From: Vombatus ursinus
Taxonomy: Eukaryota > Chordata > Mammalia > Diprotodontia > Vombatidae
NCBI RefSeq assembly: GCF_900497805.2
Contig: NW_020954636.1
Coordinates: 1,071,970 to 1,135,969 of the forward strand
Direction: 5' to 3'
Length of the DNA: 64,000 nt
In this document: piece after piece, positions 24,232 through 40,105 of the stretch
How the letters are laid out: every line of letters starts with the position of its first letter
How positions within the stretch are numbered: position 1 is the stretch's first letter
The notes under the pieces: generated by a model
Database searches by the model: none
Told to the model about the DNA's origin: nothing
Seen by the model: the letters and a program-made list of their open reading frames with translations, nothing else
Program-made: the position numbers and the translations under genes

Positions 24232-24482
24232 CAAGCAACTAGGTGACTCAGTGAATAGAGTTCTGGGCCTGGAGTCAGGAAGATCTGAGTTCAGATCTGA
24301 CCTCAGACACTTATTGTGTGTCTCTGGGCAAATCATTTAACCTCTGTTTGCCTTAATCCACTGGAGAAGGCAATGGCAAGTCATTCCAGTATCTTTGCGA
24401 AGAAAGCTCCATTGCCAGCATTGGTGTGCTATGGTCCATGAGGTCATGAAGACGTGGACATGACTGAACACTAACAAAATTA
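24232..24482 (+). repeat. Long tRNA-derived SINE with RTE-like tail
   Basis: tRNA-like head (AACTAGGTGACTCAGTGAAT, GAGTTCAGATCTGACCTC) followed by GGAGAAGGCAATGGCAAGTC and a tail ending GACATGACTGAACACTAACA. This is the longer marsupial SINE design (MAR1/MON1-like); the family name is tentative. Confidence 0.75.
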
Positions 24483-24634
24483 AAATTGTTAGGAAGTTTT
24501 CTTTAAGCTTGAATTTATCTTTTTGCCAATTCACTCCCCCTTCTTCCCCCACTATTCTGCCCTCTGAGTTGAGAGGAAAAAATCTAATTCCTCTTCTATA
24601 TCCCAGCCACTTACTCACTTCAATATAGTTATAG

Positions 24635-24815
24635 TCAAGTGCATGAATTTATCCTGTTTCTATCTTATTTATACAGAGTTGTTTGCATGCTATCTCCCTC
24701 ATCAGAATGTGAGTTTCTTAAGGTCAGGAACTGTCGTTTGCCTTTCTTTGTGTCCTCAGCACTTAGCGTAGCAACTGCTACATAGTGGGTGATTAATAAA
24801 TGCTTGTTGCAATGA
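24635..24815 (+). mobile_element. L2 3' end
   Basis: Ends with the typical L2 tail: TCAGCACTTAGCGTAGCAAC and GATTAATAAATGCTTGTTGC. Confidence 0.82.
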
Positions 24816-25149
24816 GCTCTCATGTTTCACCCAAGTTTTCTCTTTTCTAAGCTAAACATCACCAGTTCATCAAATAGTCATGGCACAAACCTGAGGCCCC
24901 TCACCATCCTGGTTGCTTTCTTCTGGATGTTCTCAGCTTAACAATATCCTCCCTAAAACGGGCCATTTGAAATCGAAAGGATGAAGCCATCCCTCCATAT
25001 TTTTCTATCACTAAAACCAACTAATTTTTTGACTGATGAGTCAAGGAGCATGGTGCCCCCTCTCACTTGAATCAACACCATCTTGTTGTTTTTATTGGGG
25101 GCTCCATTCCACTCAAAATTCAACTCATCCTTCTGTTACTATTCTGGCT

Positions 25150-25785
25150 CCCAAATCACCACCAAACATTTATTAATTGCCTATTACACACAAAGCAGTA
25201 TTCTAGATGCTGGGAGAGCTATGAAGTCTAGATCAGAAAGGATTCCTGCTCTCCTGGAACATGTTTGTTTAAAAGGGGCAAACAACTCATCTATAAATGA
25301 GTATGATTTGATACTTCCAGTGCCTGTGATTTTGGAAGAATGTACTAATAATGCCACTGATGAAGATAGATCACATCTCATCTTGGGCTTAGTAGAGATA
25401 AAGACATCTGCATATTTAATAGGACAATACATGACAAATACATTGGCAAAGTTCAGGAAAAAAAATGCTATGTGGTAATGAGATACAAGGAAGAAGGTCT
25501 TTACCACTTGGGGATTCTGGGAAAACTTTCTGGAGGAAGTAGCCATTTAATTGCTCCTTAAAGTTGGGGAAGATTGCAATAGACAAAAGTAGTAGAATAG
25601 ATAGACTCTTCTAGGCAGAAGCAATGGTCTGTGCAAAGTCACAGAGGAAGGAAAGCACAATGTGTCTTCAGAGATGAGGCCAGTTTGGCAGTTCCCAGAG
25701 AGAATGTGGAGGAGGGAATAAAAAATACGAAAGATCAGGGGGTTCCCAATTGTAGGGCATCTTGAATGTTACCTAGAGATTTTTA
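25150..25785 (-). mobile_element. L2-like 3' remnant, degraded
   Basis: Starts with an antisense L2 tail (ACATTTATTAATTGCCTATT, TAGATGCTGGGAGAGCTATG) and has GCAAAGTCACAGAGGAAGG further on, as in L2 relatives. The middle is not clearly assignable. A 131-codon frame at 25083-25478 shows no recognisable domain and is taken as chance. Confidence 0.5.
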
Positions 25786-26484
25786 CTTTCCTTTTCTTTT
25801 TAAATGTTTTATTGATTCTCTTTGCCTTTTCATTTTTTTTTCTATTACTGCCTCTTCCAAGTGACTCACATAACCCACAGAGGAGATCTTGTCTTTTTAA
25901 CAAATAACTGTAGTTAAGCAAAACAAATGATGCATTGGTCTTTCCTGAAAATATTTGCCTCATTTGGCCCCTGTAGTCTACCATATCTCTGCTGAGAGTA
26001 GGGAGGCATAATTCACCATCAGTCTTTTGAAGTCAGGATTTAACACTGAATTAATTAGAGAATTGATTCTAGAATCTTTCATGGTACATTTTCTTTGTAT
26101 TATTATGACCATCTTTTCTTTTCTCTAAGAGTAGAACTTTTAAAGTATCTTCTTCTTTTTCGTAGGGAAACCCAGATGGAATTCAGAATTTCTTATCCCC
26201 TTTCCCTTGAGCAGACATGTATGAATTAAACTGACCACAACCTCCTTGATAGTCTCTTAAATGAGATAAAAAGCCACCCAGTTCCCTAATATTTCTCCAG
26301 TTAGAAACTCAACTTTGCTATGATCCCTTCTTTACACTCAAGGAGAAAACTTTAACTTCACACCCACATCTCAGTCATGGATTTTCTGTAGTTGTCTGCT
26401 TTCTATCCAACCAGAAGCTAGCAGAAGGGAAAATTGTTTCCTTCCTCTTAAACCCTTATGGCTTATTGTTTGGACTTCTGCACT
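25786..26484. other. No gene seen
   Basis: AT-rich sequence without an open frame of interest or a repeat I can name with confidence. Confidence 0.5.
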
Positions 26485-26705
26485 AGGTAACATAGTGGAT
26501 AGAGCTTTGGTCTTGGAGTGAAGAAGTGCTGTGTTCAAAATTAAGGTCAGATGCTTTCTAGTTCTGTGATCTGAAGGCAGGTCATTCAACCTCTTTGTTC
26601 CTCAGTTTTCTCACCTGTAAAATGGGGATAATAATGGCACTTACCTCCCAGGGTTATTGTGAAGATAAAATGAAGTAATATTTGTAAGGTATTGTTGTTA
26701 TTATT
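26485..26705 (+). repeat. MIR/tRNA-derived SINE
   Basis: TAGGTAACATAGTGGATAGA head, then TCAGTTTTCTCACCTGTAAA and TCCCAGGGTTATTGTGAAGA. A second, shorter MIR-like piece may lie at 26845-26945. Confidence 0.82.
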
Positions 26706-27414
26706 ACTCATAAATATACCCTCTTGTTTCTAGAAAGACTTCTGAAAATTTGGTTTCAAGACCTCATATTCCTGGGTTCTGGAAGCAGGACAGTAGTTAC
26801 TGTCTTTAAGTCTTTAAGTTTTTCAAGTTTTTCTCTGTCTCAGGCCCCATACCTTATAATGGAGATAATTATACCTAGTAACCCATGATGTTTGTAAGAG
26901 TCAATGAGATTATATATTTGAAATGCTTTCAGTTCTTTAAAGGGAACTGTTTAAGGTAGTATAAACAAACAGGAAACTAATTTCTTTCCTACATTCACTT
27001 GTATCCTATTATGGAAGCTCAATAATTCCCTACCTTACCCCTTTGCTATAGATAGGCAATTATAATCTTTCTTTGTTGTTTCTTTATACATTGCTACTTA
27101 GTCACCTTCTTTTGTGCTGTGTCCTTACCCCCTAGCCCTCATTTCTCCCAAGTTCTGTCCATTCACTTCTATCCATTAAAACAAAAATATTTTGCCTCAT
27201 CCTCTCTTTTAAGAATTATATGAGAGTTGTTTACAATCTTCTCTTTAAAAGTCCCTACTAATTTGTTTAGTGTTTTCTGGATTTCCAGTGAGAGTGATAG
27301 CTATCACTTACTGTTTAAATGCTTTCTTGAATAGGATTGAATTATGTTCCAATGGTGCATATTTGCTGTAATGCTGATCGAAGGTTTGAATAAACTGAGA
27401 AGATAGGAGACAGC

Positions 27415-27705
27415 GTCAATGTTATATTAGAAAGACAAAGGAGTCAGAAAACCTGAATTTAAGTTTGGGCTTCACTATGGAGGTAAATGACTCTCTGGGT
27501 TTCAGTTTCTTTATCTGCAAAATAAGACTATTGTAATAAATGACTTCTAGAGTCAGTTCTGAATCTTTGATAGTCTGATTTGTGCAAACTTGGGAGAAAG
27601 AATTTGATTTCTCTCAACCTCATTTTCCTCATTTGTAGAATAAGGAATTTGGAGTAGATGACTTTTGTAGTCCCTCCCACCTTTAAATTGTGTAGCTGAA
27701 GAGCA
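27415..27705 (+). repeat. Two MIR-type fragments in tandem
   Basis: Both contain the MIR core: TTCAGTTTCTTTATCTGCAA (about 27500) and CCTCATTTTCCTCATTTGTA (about 27618). The remaining bases of 26706-27970 hold no gene I can see. Confidence 0.65.
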
Positions 27706-28466
27706 GAGATTACGGAGGTCATTTCTTAACTCCAAAAGTAATTTTTTAGTGGGAGAAATAGCATCCCCAAGGAAGGAATTAGAAGGTATGAATGCAATTT
27801 TTTTGATCTGATGGGTTTGACAGAGGATGCAAAGATTCCTGGCTTTCCCAAATTCCACACCCCTCCCCCAACAAAATTTAAAATAATACCTTGAAGCAAC
27901 CTTTGAGTAGCAGAAGTAATGCAAAGTCAGGATAAAGCAATTGTTTAGTCTAAGACAATTTGGGAGAAAGATAAGACTTGACTTATTGGGGTAGTGGTCT
28001 GGCCTGATTGAAGAGTGCGTACCTCCAGACCGACAACACTGAATCTACAAACAACAAGCCCTGGGGGCAGCTGGTTTTGCAGCTGACTCAGCTTCAGGAA
28101 GCTTTAACTGGACGGTGTTGGGGTCAGATGGTTGATCAGGGGAAGATTGCTAGGCTCTTCACAGGTGCTGGACAGAGGACCCAAGTATGCGGACCAGACA
28201 AGCTCCAGGATGTGGCTGTGGGTAAGCAGAGGTGAGCACAGGCTGGAGAGTGTGGTCGATGAGGGTTGGGGCCCTGCTGACTGTGGTCACTTGCAGGAGA
28301 GCAGACTCCCTGGTTTGAGTTCTAGGGCAGAGGGGTGAGCTGAAGCTTGCAACTGTGGGAGGGACTACCGGGAGTAAGAGTATTTGCAGTGATAGCATTG
28401 CTGGAGGCCCTGCTCTGGTCACAGCTCAGGGGCACCGAGGAGTACCTGAGGTCAGGCCTCTGAAGT

Positions 28467-28607
28467 CAGCTAGGTGGTGCAGTGGTTAGAGCTCTGGCCT
28501 TGGAATCAGGAAGACCTGAGTTCAAATCCGACCTCAGACACTTGACACTAGCTGTGTGGCCCTGTGCAAGTCACTTAACTCCGATTGCCTCACCAAAAAA
28601 AAAAAAA
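28467..28607 (+). repeat. tRNA-derived SINE in L1 5'UTR
   Basis: GTCAGCTAGGTGGTGCAGTG head, GAGTTCAAATCCGACCTC, and an A13 tail. Confidence 0.92.
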
Positions 28608-28737
28608 TGTTGTCAGAAAACAGAAGTACAAAAAACCTAAAGCCTGAGACATTATTCCCTACACCTTGGACTTGAACCAGACTTTAACACAAGGTTAACA
28701 GCCAAGAAATAACTCTCAAAAAAAATTGAGTAACTGT

Positions 28738-28792
28738 ATGACCCTGGGCAAATCACTTAACTCCAATTGCCTCACCAAAAAGCAAAAAAAAA
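28738..28792 (+). repeat. 5'-truncated SINE
   Basis: Only the second half of the SINE (GTATGACCCTGGGCAAATCA to a long A run), flanked by a duplicated TTGAGTAA of the L1. A truncated insertion in its own right, not a broken copy. Confidence 0.85.
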
Positions 28793-30829
28793 AAAAAAAT
28801 TGAGTAAGCAAAAGAGAAATAACCTAACCATGGTTAGTTACTATGATGATAAAGAAGATCTGGGTTCAAATTCAGAAGAAGATAATGAAGCTAAAATAGC
28901 TACATCTACTAAAAAATATGTAAAATGGTTACAAACCCAAAAGGAGTTCTTAGAAGAACTAAAGGACTAAATAAGAGAAGTTGAGGAAAAATTAGCAGAA
29001 AAATGAGAGTAATACAAGAAAATTATGAAAAGAAAGTCAACCAATTGAGAAAAAGATCCAAAAACTTATGGAAGAAAATAAGTCCTTGAAAATCAGAATT
29101 GGGCAAGGGGAAGCTAATAATTTCATAAGACACCAAGAAATTATAAAACAAAACCAAAAGAATGAAAAAATAGAAGAGAATTTGAAAGATTTAATTATAA
29201 AAATAACTGACTTGGAGAACAGATTGAGGACAGACAGTATAAGAACTGTTGGACTACCTAAAAGTTATGATTAAAAACAGTCCAGACACTATAATTCAAG
29301 AGATTATTGAGCAAAATTATCCTGAAGTTTTAGAACTAGAAGTAAAATAGAATTAGAAAAAATCCACCCATCACCACCTGAAAGACATCCCAACATGAAA
29401 ACTCACGGGAAGACTATAGCTAAGTTTTTAAACTCTCAGGTCAAGGAGAAAATACTATAAGCAATTAGAAAAAAGAATAATCTAAATATAGGGGAGCTAC
29501 TATTAGGATAACACAAGATTTAGAAGCTTCTACATTAAAAGAGCAAAGGACATGGAATGTTATATTCTTTTTAGTAAAGGAGCTGGATTTGCAACCAAGA
29601 ATAACTTACCCAGCAAAGCTGAGTGTAATCCTGCATGAAAAAAGAACTTTCAGAATTCATGAGGAAAAGATCATAACTGAACAGAAAATTTGACCTACAT
29701 GAATCAGGAGAAACATAAGAAAGCAAACATTAAAGACCAATTATAAGGGCTTTAATAAGTTCAAACTGTTTACTTCTTATATGGGAATATGTTATTGGTA
29801 ACTTTTGAATATCATCATTACCTGGGTAATTTAAAAAATCATACATGATAGAAGGCTTGATGTTGAGTTGATTATAATGTGATGATCCTAAAAAGTAAAA
29901 TTGGGTAGGGAGAGGTAAAATGCCTCCAAGGAGGCATGAAAGGAAGAACTGTTAGAGTGAGTTCTCATATCCACTTAAAAATGAAGGGGTTGGGTCTGTA
30001 TCCCAGAGAAATCATAGAAATGGGAAAAGGACCCATATGTACAAAAATATTTATAGCAGCTCTTTCTGTGATAGAAAAGAATTGGAAATTGAGGGGATAC
30101 CCATCAATTAGGGAAGGGCTGAAAAAGTTGTGGTATATGAATGTAATGGAATACTATTGTGCTATAAGAAATGATGAGCAGGCAGACTTCAGAAAAACCT
30201 GGAAACACTTATATGAACTGATGCTGAGTGAAATGGGCAGATCCAGGAGAACATTGAACATAGTAACAGCCACATTGTCTGATGACTAACTTTGATAAAC
30301 TTAGCTCTTCTTAGCAATGCAAGGATCTAAGACATCTCTAAAAGACCCATGATGGAAAATGCTATCCACATCCAGAGAAAGAACTATGGAGTCTGAATGC
30401 AGAGCAAAGTATATTATTTACTCTCTCTTTTTTGTTTTGTTTTATTTTGTGGTTCCTCCCATTGGTCCTCATTCTTCTTTATAATATGACTAATGTGAAA
30501 ATATGTTTAACAGGAATGTTTATGTAGAGCCTATATCAGATTGCATGCCATCTTGGGAGGGGGAAGACAGTGAGGGGGAGAAAATTTAAAACTCAAAACC
30601 TTATTGAAGTGAATGTTGAAAACTAAAATTAAATAAATTAATTAAAAAAAGAAAAATAATGAAGGTGTTGGACCAGGTGGCCTCTGAGTTCCTTATTTGC
30701 TCTATATCTATGATTATCCTGTCATCTGCTGAAGGTCAGACAGCTAATACATGACAGGGCTTGGATTTTGGTTCCAAATCCAGTATCTTTCCCATAGTAT
30801 TAGTAATCCTGATTAAGAAAAAATCTTTA

Positions 30830-31300
30830 GTAGCTCCCTGCTTGGTCCAAGGAAAAATATGAAATGCTTAGTTTGGCAATTTTAAGGCCCCCTGCAATCC
30901 AGCTCCCATCTACCTTTCCCAATTCACCTAATATTCTTCCTTTAATGCACAAGCAGTTAACCTGGCCTCCTAATTATCTTCGGAGCACACCAATTCATCC
31001 TGTGCCTCCTAGGTTTTCCCTAGGTGGTCCCTCAACGCACCTTCTGTCATGTCTGTCTCTTGGAATCCTTATCTTCTTTCAAGGTACATCTCAGGTGTTC
31101 CCTCTTAAACAAGGACTTTTCAGATCCTTCTCCCCTTCTGTCTGTCTTTCTCCCTGTATGTCTCTGTTTCTATGTCTTTTTTTTGTCTCTGTCTATCTGT
31201 TTCTGCCTTTCTGTCTTTCTCGCTCTGTCTCTATCTGTTTGTCTCTCCTTTCTCTCCCCCTGACAGAAGAATATAAGCTCTTTAAGGGTAGGGACTGTGT
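30830..31300 (+). mobile_element. L2 3' fragment
   Basis: Sense L2: the end of the ORF (GCAATTTTAAGGCCCCCTGC) and the 3' region TAAGCTCTTTAAGGGTAGGG, ending where an L1 tail begins. A run of CTGTCT/TCTCTG repeats lies at 31135-31260. The 154-codon frame here is LINE and low-complexity. Confidence 0.7.
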
Positions 31301-32766
31301 TCCTTTTTTTTTTAAAATTATTTTTTAAATAGTATTTTACTTTTTCCCTAGTTGCATGTCAAGAAAATTTTTAGCCTTTTTGTTTTTACGAGATTTTGAG
31401 CTCCAAATTTTTCTTTCTCCCTTCCTCCTTTCTTCCGAAGATGGTAAGCAGTTTGACATAGTTTATAAATGTGCTATCATGTAAAAATATTTCCTTATTA
31501 GTCACAGTTGGGAAAGAAGAAACAGATCAAAAGGAAAAAAAATCACAAAAAAGAATAAAACAAAAAAATATGCTTTGATCTTCATTGAGTTCTTCAGTTC
31601 TTTATATGAATATGGATAGCCTTTTCCATCATGAAATCTTTCTACTTGTCTTGGATTGTTGTGTTGCTGAGAAGAGCTGAATCACATAATGTTGCTGATC
31701 CAGTGTACAATGTTTTCCTAGTTCTGCTCATTTCACTTTGCACCAGTTGGCATAAGTCTTTCTAGTTTTTTTCTGAAAGCTGCCTGTTCATTACTTCTTA
31801 TTGCACAGTAGTATTCCATTACATTCACAAACCCCAGCTTGTTCAGCCATTCCCCAATAGATAGGCATCCTCTCAATTTTCAATATTTTGCCACCATAAA
31901 GGGCTGCTATAAATATTTTTGCACATGTAGGTCCTTTTCACTTTTTTATGATATCTTTGGGATCTAGATGTAGTAGTGATATTCCTGGATTAAAGGGTAT
32001 GTACAGTTTGGTTGCCTTTTGGGCATAGTTCCAAATTGCTCTCCAGAATGGTTGGATCAGTTTACAACTCTACCAACAGTGCATCAGTGTTCCAATTTTC
32101 ACACATCCTCTCCAACATTTGTCATTTTCCTTTTTTTTGTCATATTATCCAATCTGATGGGTATGAGTTGGTACCTCAGAATTGTTTTAATTAGAATTTA
32201 TCTAATCAGTAATGATTTAGAACATGTCTTCATATGCCTAGAGATAGCTTTGATTTCTTCATCTGAAAACTACCTGTTCGTATCCTTTGACCATTTATCA
32301 ATTGGTGAATGGCTTGTATTCTTAGAAATTTGACTGAGTTCTCTACACATTTGAGAAATGAGGCCTTTATCAGAGACACTTGCTATAAAGATTGTTTCTC
32401 AATTTTCTGCTTTCCTTCTAATCTTGGTTGCATTGGTTTTGTTTGTACAAAAACCTTTTGATTTGATATAGTCAAAATTATCTCTTTTACATTTTGCAAT
32501 ACTCTCTTTCTCTTGTTTGGTCACGAAATCTTGTGCTATTCCACTTGGTGCTTAGTATGTTTAATATTGATATTGCTTCATTGTTTATGGTACTTTTTAG
32601 CAAGATGTAGTTTCCTTCCTTATCTCTTTTAATTAGATCTATTTTTGCTTTTACTTTGTCTGAGGTCAGGATTGCTACCCCAATTACTTTGGCTGAAGCA
32701 TAACAGATTCTGCTCCAGTCCCTTACCTTTAGTCTGTGTGTGTCTCTCTGCTTCAAGTGTGTTTCT

Positions 32767-35811
<3,045 letters not shown>

Positions 35812-36410
35812 TCAAGTGTGTTTCTTATAAACAACATATTGTAGGATTCTGGTTTTTGATCCACTCTGCTATCCACTTCTGTTTCATGGGAGAGTTCTAT
35901 TCCATTCATAGTTATGATTACCACCTGTTATTTCCCTCCATCGTATTCTTCCTCCTATTTATCCTCTCTCTCCTTTCACCCTTTACCTCCTCACCAGTGT
36001 TTTTTGCTTCTATCTACCACCTCCCCTGATCTGCCTTCTCTTCTGTCTGTCTGCCCCCCCCCATCCTTTAATTGATTTCCTCCCCTCCTACTTCCCTCTT
36101 GGATAAGATAGATTTCTACATTCAACTGGTTGTATATGATTCTCTTTGTGAGTCAATACTAATGAGAATAAGGTTCAAGCAATGCTCATAGCCCACCCTC
36201 TTATGTTCCCCTCCACTGGAATAGGTCTTTCATGCCTCTTCATGTGAAATAATTTACCCCATTCTACTTCCTCCTTCCTTCTGCCCCATTGTACTTCTCT
36301 TTCTCATCCCTTTATTATGTCATTTCCTCAAATTCACCTTATACCCATACCTTCTGTCTATGTATATTCCTTCTAGCTGTACTATTAATGATACAATTTT
36401 TAAGAATTAC

Positions 36411-36582
36411 GAAAATCTGGGGCAGCTACGTGGTGCAGTGGATAGAGCACTGGCCCTAAAGTCAGGAGGGCCTGAGTTCAAATCTGGCCTCAGACCAAAC
36501 ACTTGCCACTAACTAGCTGTGTGATGCTGGGCAAGTCACTTAACCCCAATTGCCTTAAAAAAACCCAAACAGACAAAAACAA
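36411..36582 (+). repeat. tRNA-derived SINE in outer L1
   Basis: GGGGCAGCTACGTGGTGCAG head and an A-rich tail, flanked by AAGAATTAC at 36402-36410 and 36583-36591. Eight bases of unknown origin lie between the left duplication and the head. Confidence 0.92.
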
Positions 36583-37830
36583 AAGAATTACAAGTATCAT
36601 CTTCCCATGTAGGGATGTAAATAGCTATAGTGAATGCCTTATGTTTTTCTTTTCCTTTTTTTCCTGTTTAAACTTCTCTTGGGTCTTGATATTGGAGGTC
36701 AAATTTTTGGTTAAGTTCTGGTCTTTTTATGAAAGCTTGAAATCCTTCTATTTGATTGAATGACCATTTTTCCTTTGATGTACTTGGCTTAATTTTGCTG
36801 GGTAAGTTATTCTTGGTTGTACTCCTAGCTCCTTTGCTCTCTGGAATATCCTGTTCCATGAACTCTGATCCTTTAATGTTGAAGTTGCCAAGTCTTGTGT
36901 AATCCTGATTGTGACTCCCCAATATTTGAATTGTTTCTTTCTGACCACTTGTAGTATTTTTCCCTTAACCTGATAGTTCTGAAATTTGGCTATAATGTTC
37001 CTTGGAGTTTTTATTTTGGGATCTCTTTCCTGAGGTGATCAGTGGATTTTTTTCTTTTCTTTTTCTTTTCTTTTTTTTTTCCAGTGGATTTTTTCAATGC
37101 CTATTTTTCCCTCTGGTTCCAGGACATCAGGGCAGCTTTCCTTGATAATTCCTTGAAAGATGCTGTCCAGGTCCTTCTTTTGATTATGGATTTCAGATAG
37201 TCCAATGATTATGATATTGTCTCTGCTGGATCTATTTTCAAGGTCAGTTGTTTTTCCATGTGGTATTTTACATTTTTTCATTCTTTTGAATTTGTTTGAT
37301 TGATTCTTGATGTTTCATAGATTCATTAGCTTCCACTTGCCCTATTCTACACTTTTATGGTGTTGTTTTCCTTAATTAGCTTTCGTACTTTCTTTTCTTT
37401 CTTTCATTTTTTACTTCCTTTTTTATTTGGCCAATTGTAATCTTTAAGGAGTTGTTTTCTTCAGTGGATTTTTCTATCTCCCTTTCCATTTGTCCAATTC
37501 TATTTTTTTAAGCAGTTTTCCAAGCTGTTGACTCTTTTTTCATAGTTCATTTGCATCACTCTCCTTTCTTTTTCCAATTTTTCTTCTACATCTCTTAAAT
37601 GATTTTTAAGTTCCCTTTTGAGCTTTTTCATGAGTTTTTTCTGAGCTTGAGACCACTTTCCTTTTGAGCTTGGGGTTTTGTCCATAGTTATTTTCACATT
37701 GTTGTCCTCTTCTGAGTTTGTGTCTTAGTCGTTCCTGTCACTGTAATAGCTTTCTATGGTCAGATTCTTTTCTTGTTTTTTGCTCATCTTTTTTTGGTCT
37801 TTTTCCTTGCTTTTTTTCATAATTTAAAAA

Positions 37831-39110
37831 ATTTTAAACTTTATTACAAAATAAGAAAAGAAAAAAGAAGCAAACAAATACCAAACTAAAATAATACAAA
37901 AGAAAAAAAATATTGCTATGTGCATAGCCTAATGTGAGAGAGGATTCAAAATATATAGCAATAAATTTCCATGTCAAGAAAGCCTATATAAAAAATACTG
38001 AGTTGTGTTGAGAGCTGTACATCTTTTCTTTACTTCCTTGTAAGTTTTCTTTTTTCTCTCCTGCACACTTTTTACTTTGTTCTCCCCACCCCCCTTTCCC
38101 CCTAAAGGCTACAATTAAGCACAGATATATGTGTGTGTACATGTGTGTATATATACACATATACACATACACATACATACACATATGTGTATACATACAT
38201 ATAAACATAGATATATAAACATATACACACAAAGATATACATAAACACACATATACCCATACATATATACACTTACACATACATATAATTAAATATCAAC
38301 AATCATAGTCATTTATAGACATACATTCATATGCATCTACATAAGACTGTACTATACTTATTTGTCTTCTGTTTCTTTGAGGATGGATAATCTCTTCCTT
38401 CATAAGTCTGAGTCTTTCTATATTTTTCCAAATCCACCAAGTCATCATGTCCTATACCACAGCAATATTCCCATCTTATACTGTCTACTTGTCTTAAATC
38501 ATCCAAAACAACACTGATAAATATGGCCGACACACAGTGTACTTTCTCTATTTTTCTCTTTTGATTAAAGCTATGTTAGCTTTAACTTTGTCAGAAATCA
38601 TGATTACCACCCGTGCTCCTTTTTCCTTAACAAATTCTTCTACTAATCTTTATTTTATGTCTGTATCTCTTATTTCCTATCCTTTCTGACTCCTCTACTT
38701 TACTTCTACCCTCTTGCCCTCCTATTACTTAACCTACCTCCCCTTCAAGGATCCCTCCCTTATCCTCCCATTCTCGTTAATCTAAACACCCTTCCATTCC
38801 CCCTTTAAACTATTCCCTCTCTCTCCCTTCTAAATATCCTTCTTTTATCCTCTCCCCCTCCCTATCCCCTTAATATTTTATGTCCTTCTGAATTTAGAAG
38901 ACTTTTATACTCTTCTACATATATATGTACTGTTCACTCTTGAACTCATTTCCGATGAAAGGTTTCCGGAACTAAAAGTCATTCTCCTCACATCTAATTC
39001 CTCTGTTTCACTTCCCTCTTGCCCCTTATTTGTATAAGATAATTACTCTTTTTAGCTGTTCCTCAATGGTTTTACTTTTTAAAATCATATCATATTATGG
39101 TTTTCTTGCA
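37831..39110 (-). mobile_element. Old L1 fragment, internally deleted
   Basis: Antisense L1 of an older type: 3'UTR with an A-rich end at 37840-37910 and CA/TA repeats at 38118-38290, the end of ORF2 (38330-38530), then at about 38570 the endonuclease region (TTTAACTTTGTCAGAAATCA), and a pyrimidine-rich inter-ORF stretch to about 39100. Confidence 0.7.
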
Positions 39111-39892
39111 TCACTCTCATTTATCTTCATGTTTTTTCTTCTATGTCTCTCGTGAATTTTAAGTTCTTTTTTGAGCTCTTCCATGAGTTCTTTTTGGGCT
39201 TGAGACCATTTCCCTTTTGAATTTGGGGTTTTGCCCACAGGTGTTTTGACATTGTTGTCCTCTTCTGAGTTTGTGTCTTGGTCTTTCCTGTCACCATTAT
39301 AACTTTCTATGGTCAGATTTTTTTTTTTTTGTTGTTGGTTTTTGCACATCTTTTTGTTTTGGCCTTTTTCTTTTCTTTTAAATTTTAAGTTTAAATTAAA
39401 ATCTCAGCTGAGATGGAAGGGACAATGTCTCAGGCTTTTTGTGCCAGTGACTGCAATCCCTGGCTATTTACCTGGAGATATTGCCCTGAGGCCCCAGGGG
39501 CAACTTTTGAGTCTGGTGCTGTGCTGAGGGGGAGGAGTGTAGTGGTGGCTGGTGCTGCTGGAGGCTGTAGGGGTTTGGTAGCTTACTTGGTACTAAGCTG
39601 GGGTGCTAGTGGTGGTGTCTGGCATGTGTTGAGGTCCAGTGGGATGTTTCTGCATTTTTCTGGTCCTACCCTAAAGCACATGGAGGTCTGGCCACTGGAG
39701 GTTGCCAGTTTGCTTAGACATGTGGGGGTTTCTGGTGTGGGCATTTGCCAGCTTCACCACACTGGGCACACTGGTTTGCTGAAGTGAGGCTTGCTGCTGG
39801 CTTACTGTGTTGCTTTTGTATTTGCATCCTTCATTGCTCCCATGACATTTTATACATAGCTGGTGAGTAGCAACTTTAGCACTTCTCCTAAG
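39111..39892 (-). mobile_element. L1 5' piece: ORF1 start and 5'UTR
   Basis: Antisense ORF1 N-terminal part (39111-39350; TPNSKGKWSQAQKELMEELK) and a GC-richer 5'UTR to about 39892. The ORF1 start is also present in the outer L1 at 37500-37800, so this comes from another copy. The 124-codon plus-strand frame over the 5'UTR is not taken as a gene. Confidence 0.7.
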
Positions 39893-39894
39893 TG

Positions 39895-40105
39895 GACAGT
39901 GCACTGCACCAGGAGTCAGGAAGACCTGATTTTAAATTCATTCTCAGATATTTACTAGCTGTGAGACCCTGGGCAAGTCATTTGACCTCTGCCTGCTTCA
40001 GTTTTTTCCTTTATAAAATGGGATAATTATAGCACCTACTTCCCAAAGTTGTTGTGAGGATCAAATAAGATACTATTTGTAAAGCACTTTGCTCATTGAA
40101 TTTAA
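39895..40105 (+). repeat. MIR/tRNA-derived SINE, complete
   Basis: Contains GGAGTCAGGAAGACCTGATT, TAGCTGTGAGACCCTGGGCA, the core TTCAGTTTTTTCCTTTATAA and a GTAAAGCACTTTGCTC end. Confidence 0.83.

Larger units (their letters stand above)
24040..25020 (-). mobile_element. L3/CR1 LINE fragments with inserts
   Basis: Antisense CR1-clade LINE in pieces: GAGTTGGAAGAGACCTCAGA (3' end), GAGCTTACTACCTCCTCTGG, GTTAGGAAGTTTTCTTTAAG and CTCACCATCCTGGTTGCTTT. A SINE (24232-24482) and an L2 3' end (24635-24815) lie within. Confidence 0.75.
27970..30655 (+). mobile_element. L1, sense, ORF1-bearing, most of ORF2 absent
   Basis: 5'UTR at 27970-28700 (AACAACAAGCCCTGGGGGCA), a broken ORF1 at 28795-29700 (QKEFLEELKD, ENKSLKIRIG, IRTVGLPKSYD), the start of the inter-ORF region to about 29985, then directly the last ~110 codons of ORF2 (GLYPREIIEMGKGPICTKIF to LMLSEMGRSRRTLNIV) and the 3'UTR with an A-rich tail. 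The endonuclease and reverse transcriptase are missing altogether. Two SINEs sit in the 5' part. Confidence 0.85.

Noticed and set aside
25083-25478. 131-codon plus-strand frame
   Set aside because: It overlaps an L2-like remnant and has no recognisable motif; an equally long antisense frame overlaps it.
39413-39787. 124-codon plus-strand frame in GC-richer DNA
   Set aside because: It runs against the L1 5'UTR; similar frames appear over the 5'UTR at 62463-62785. GC content explains the openness.
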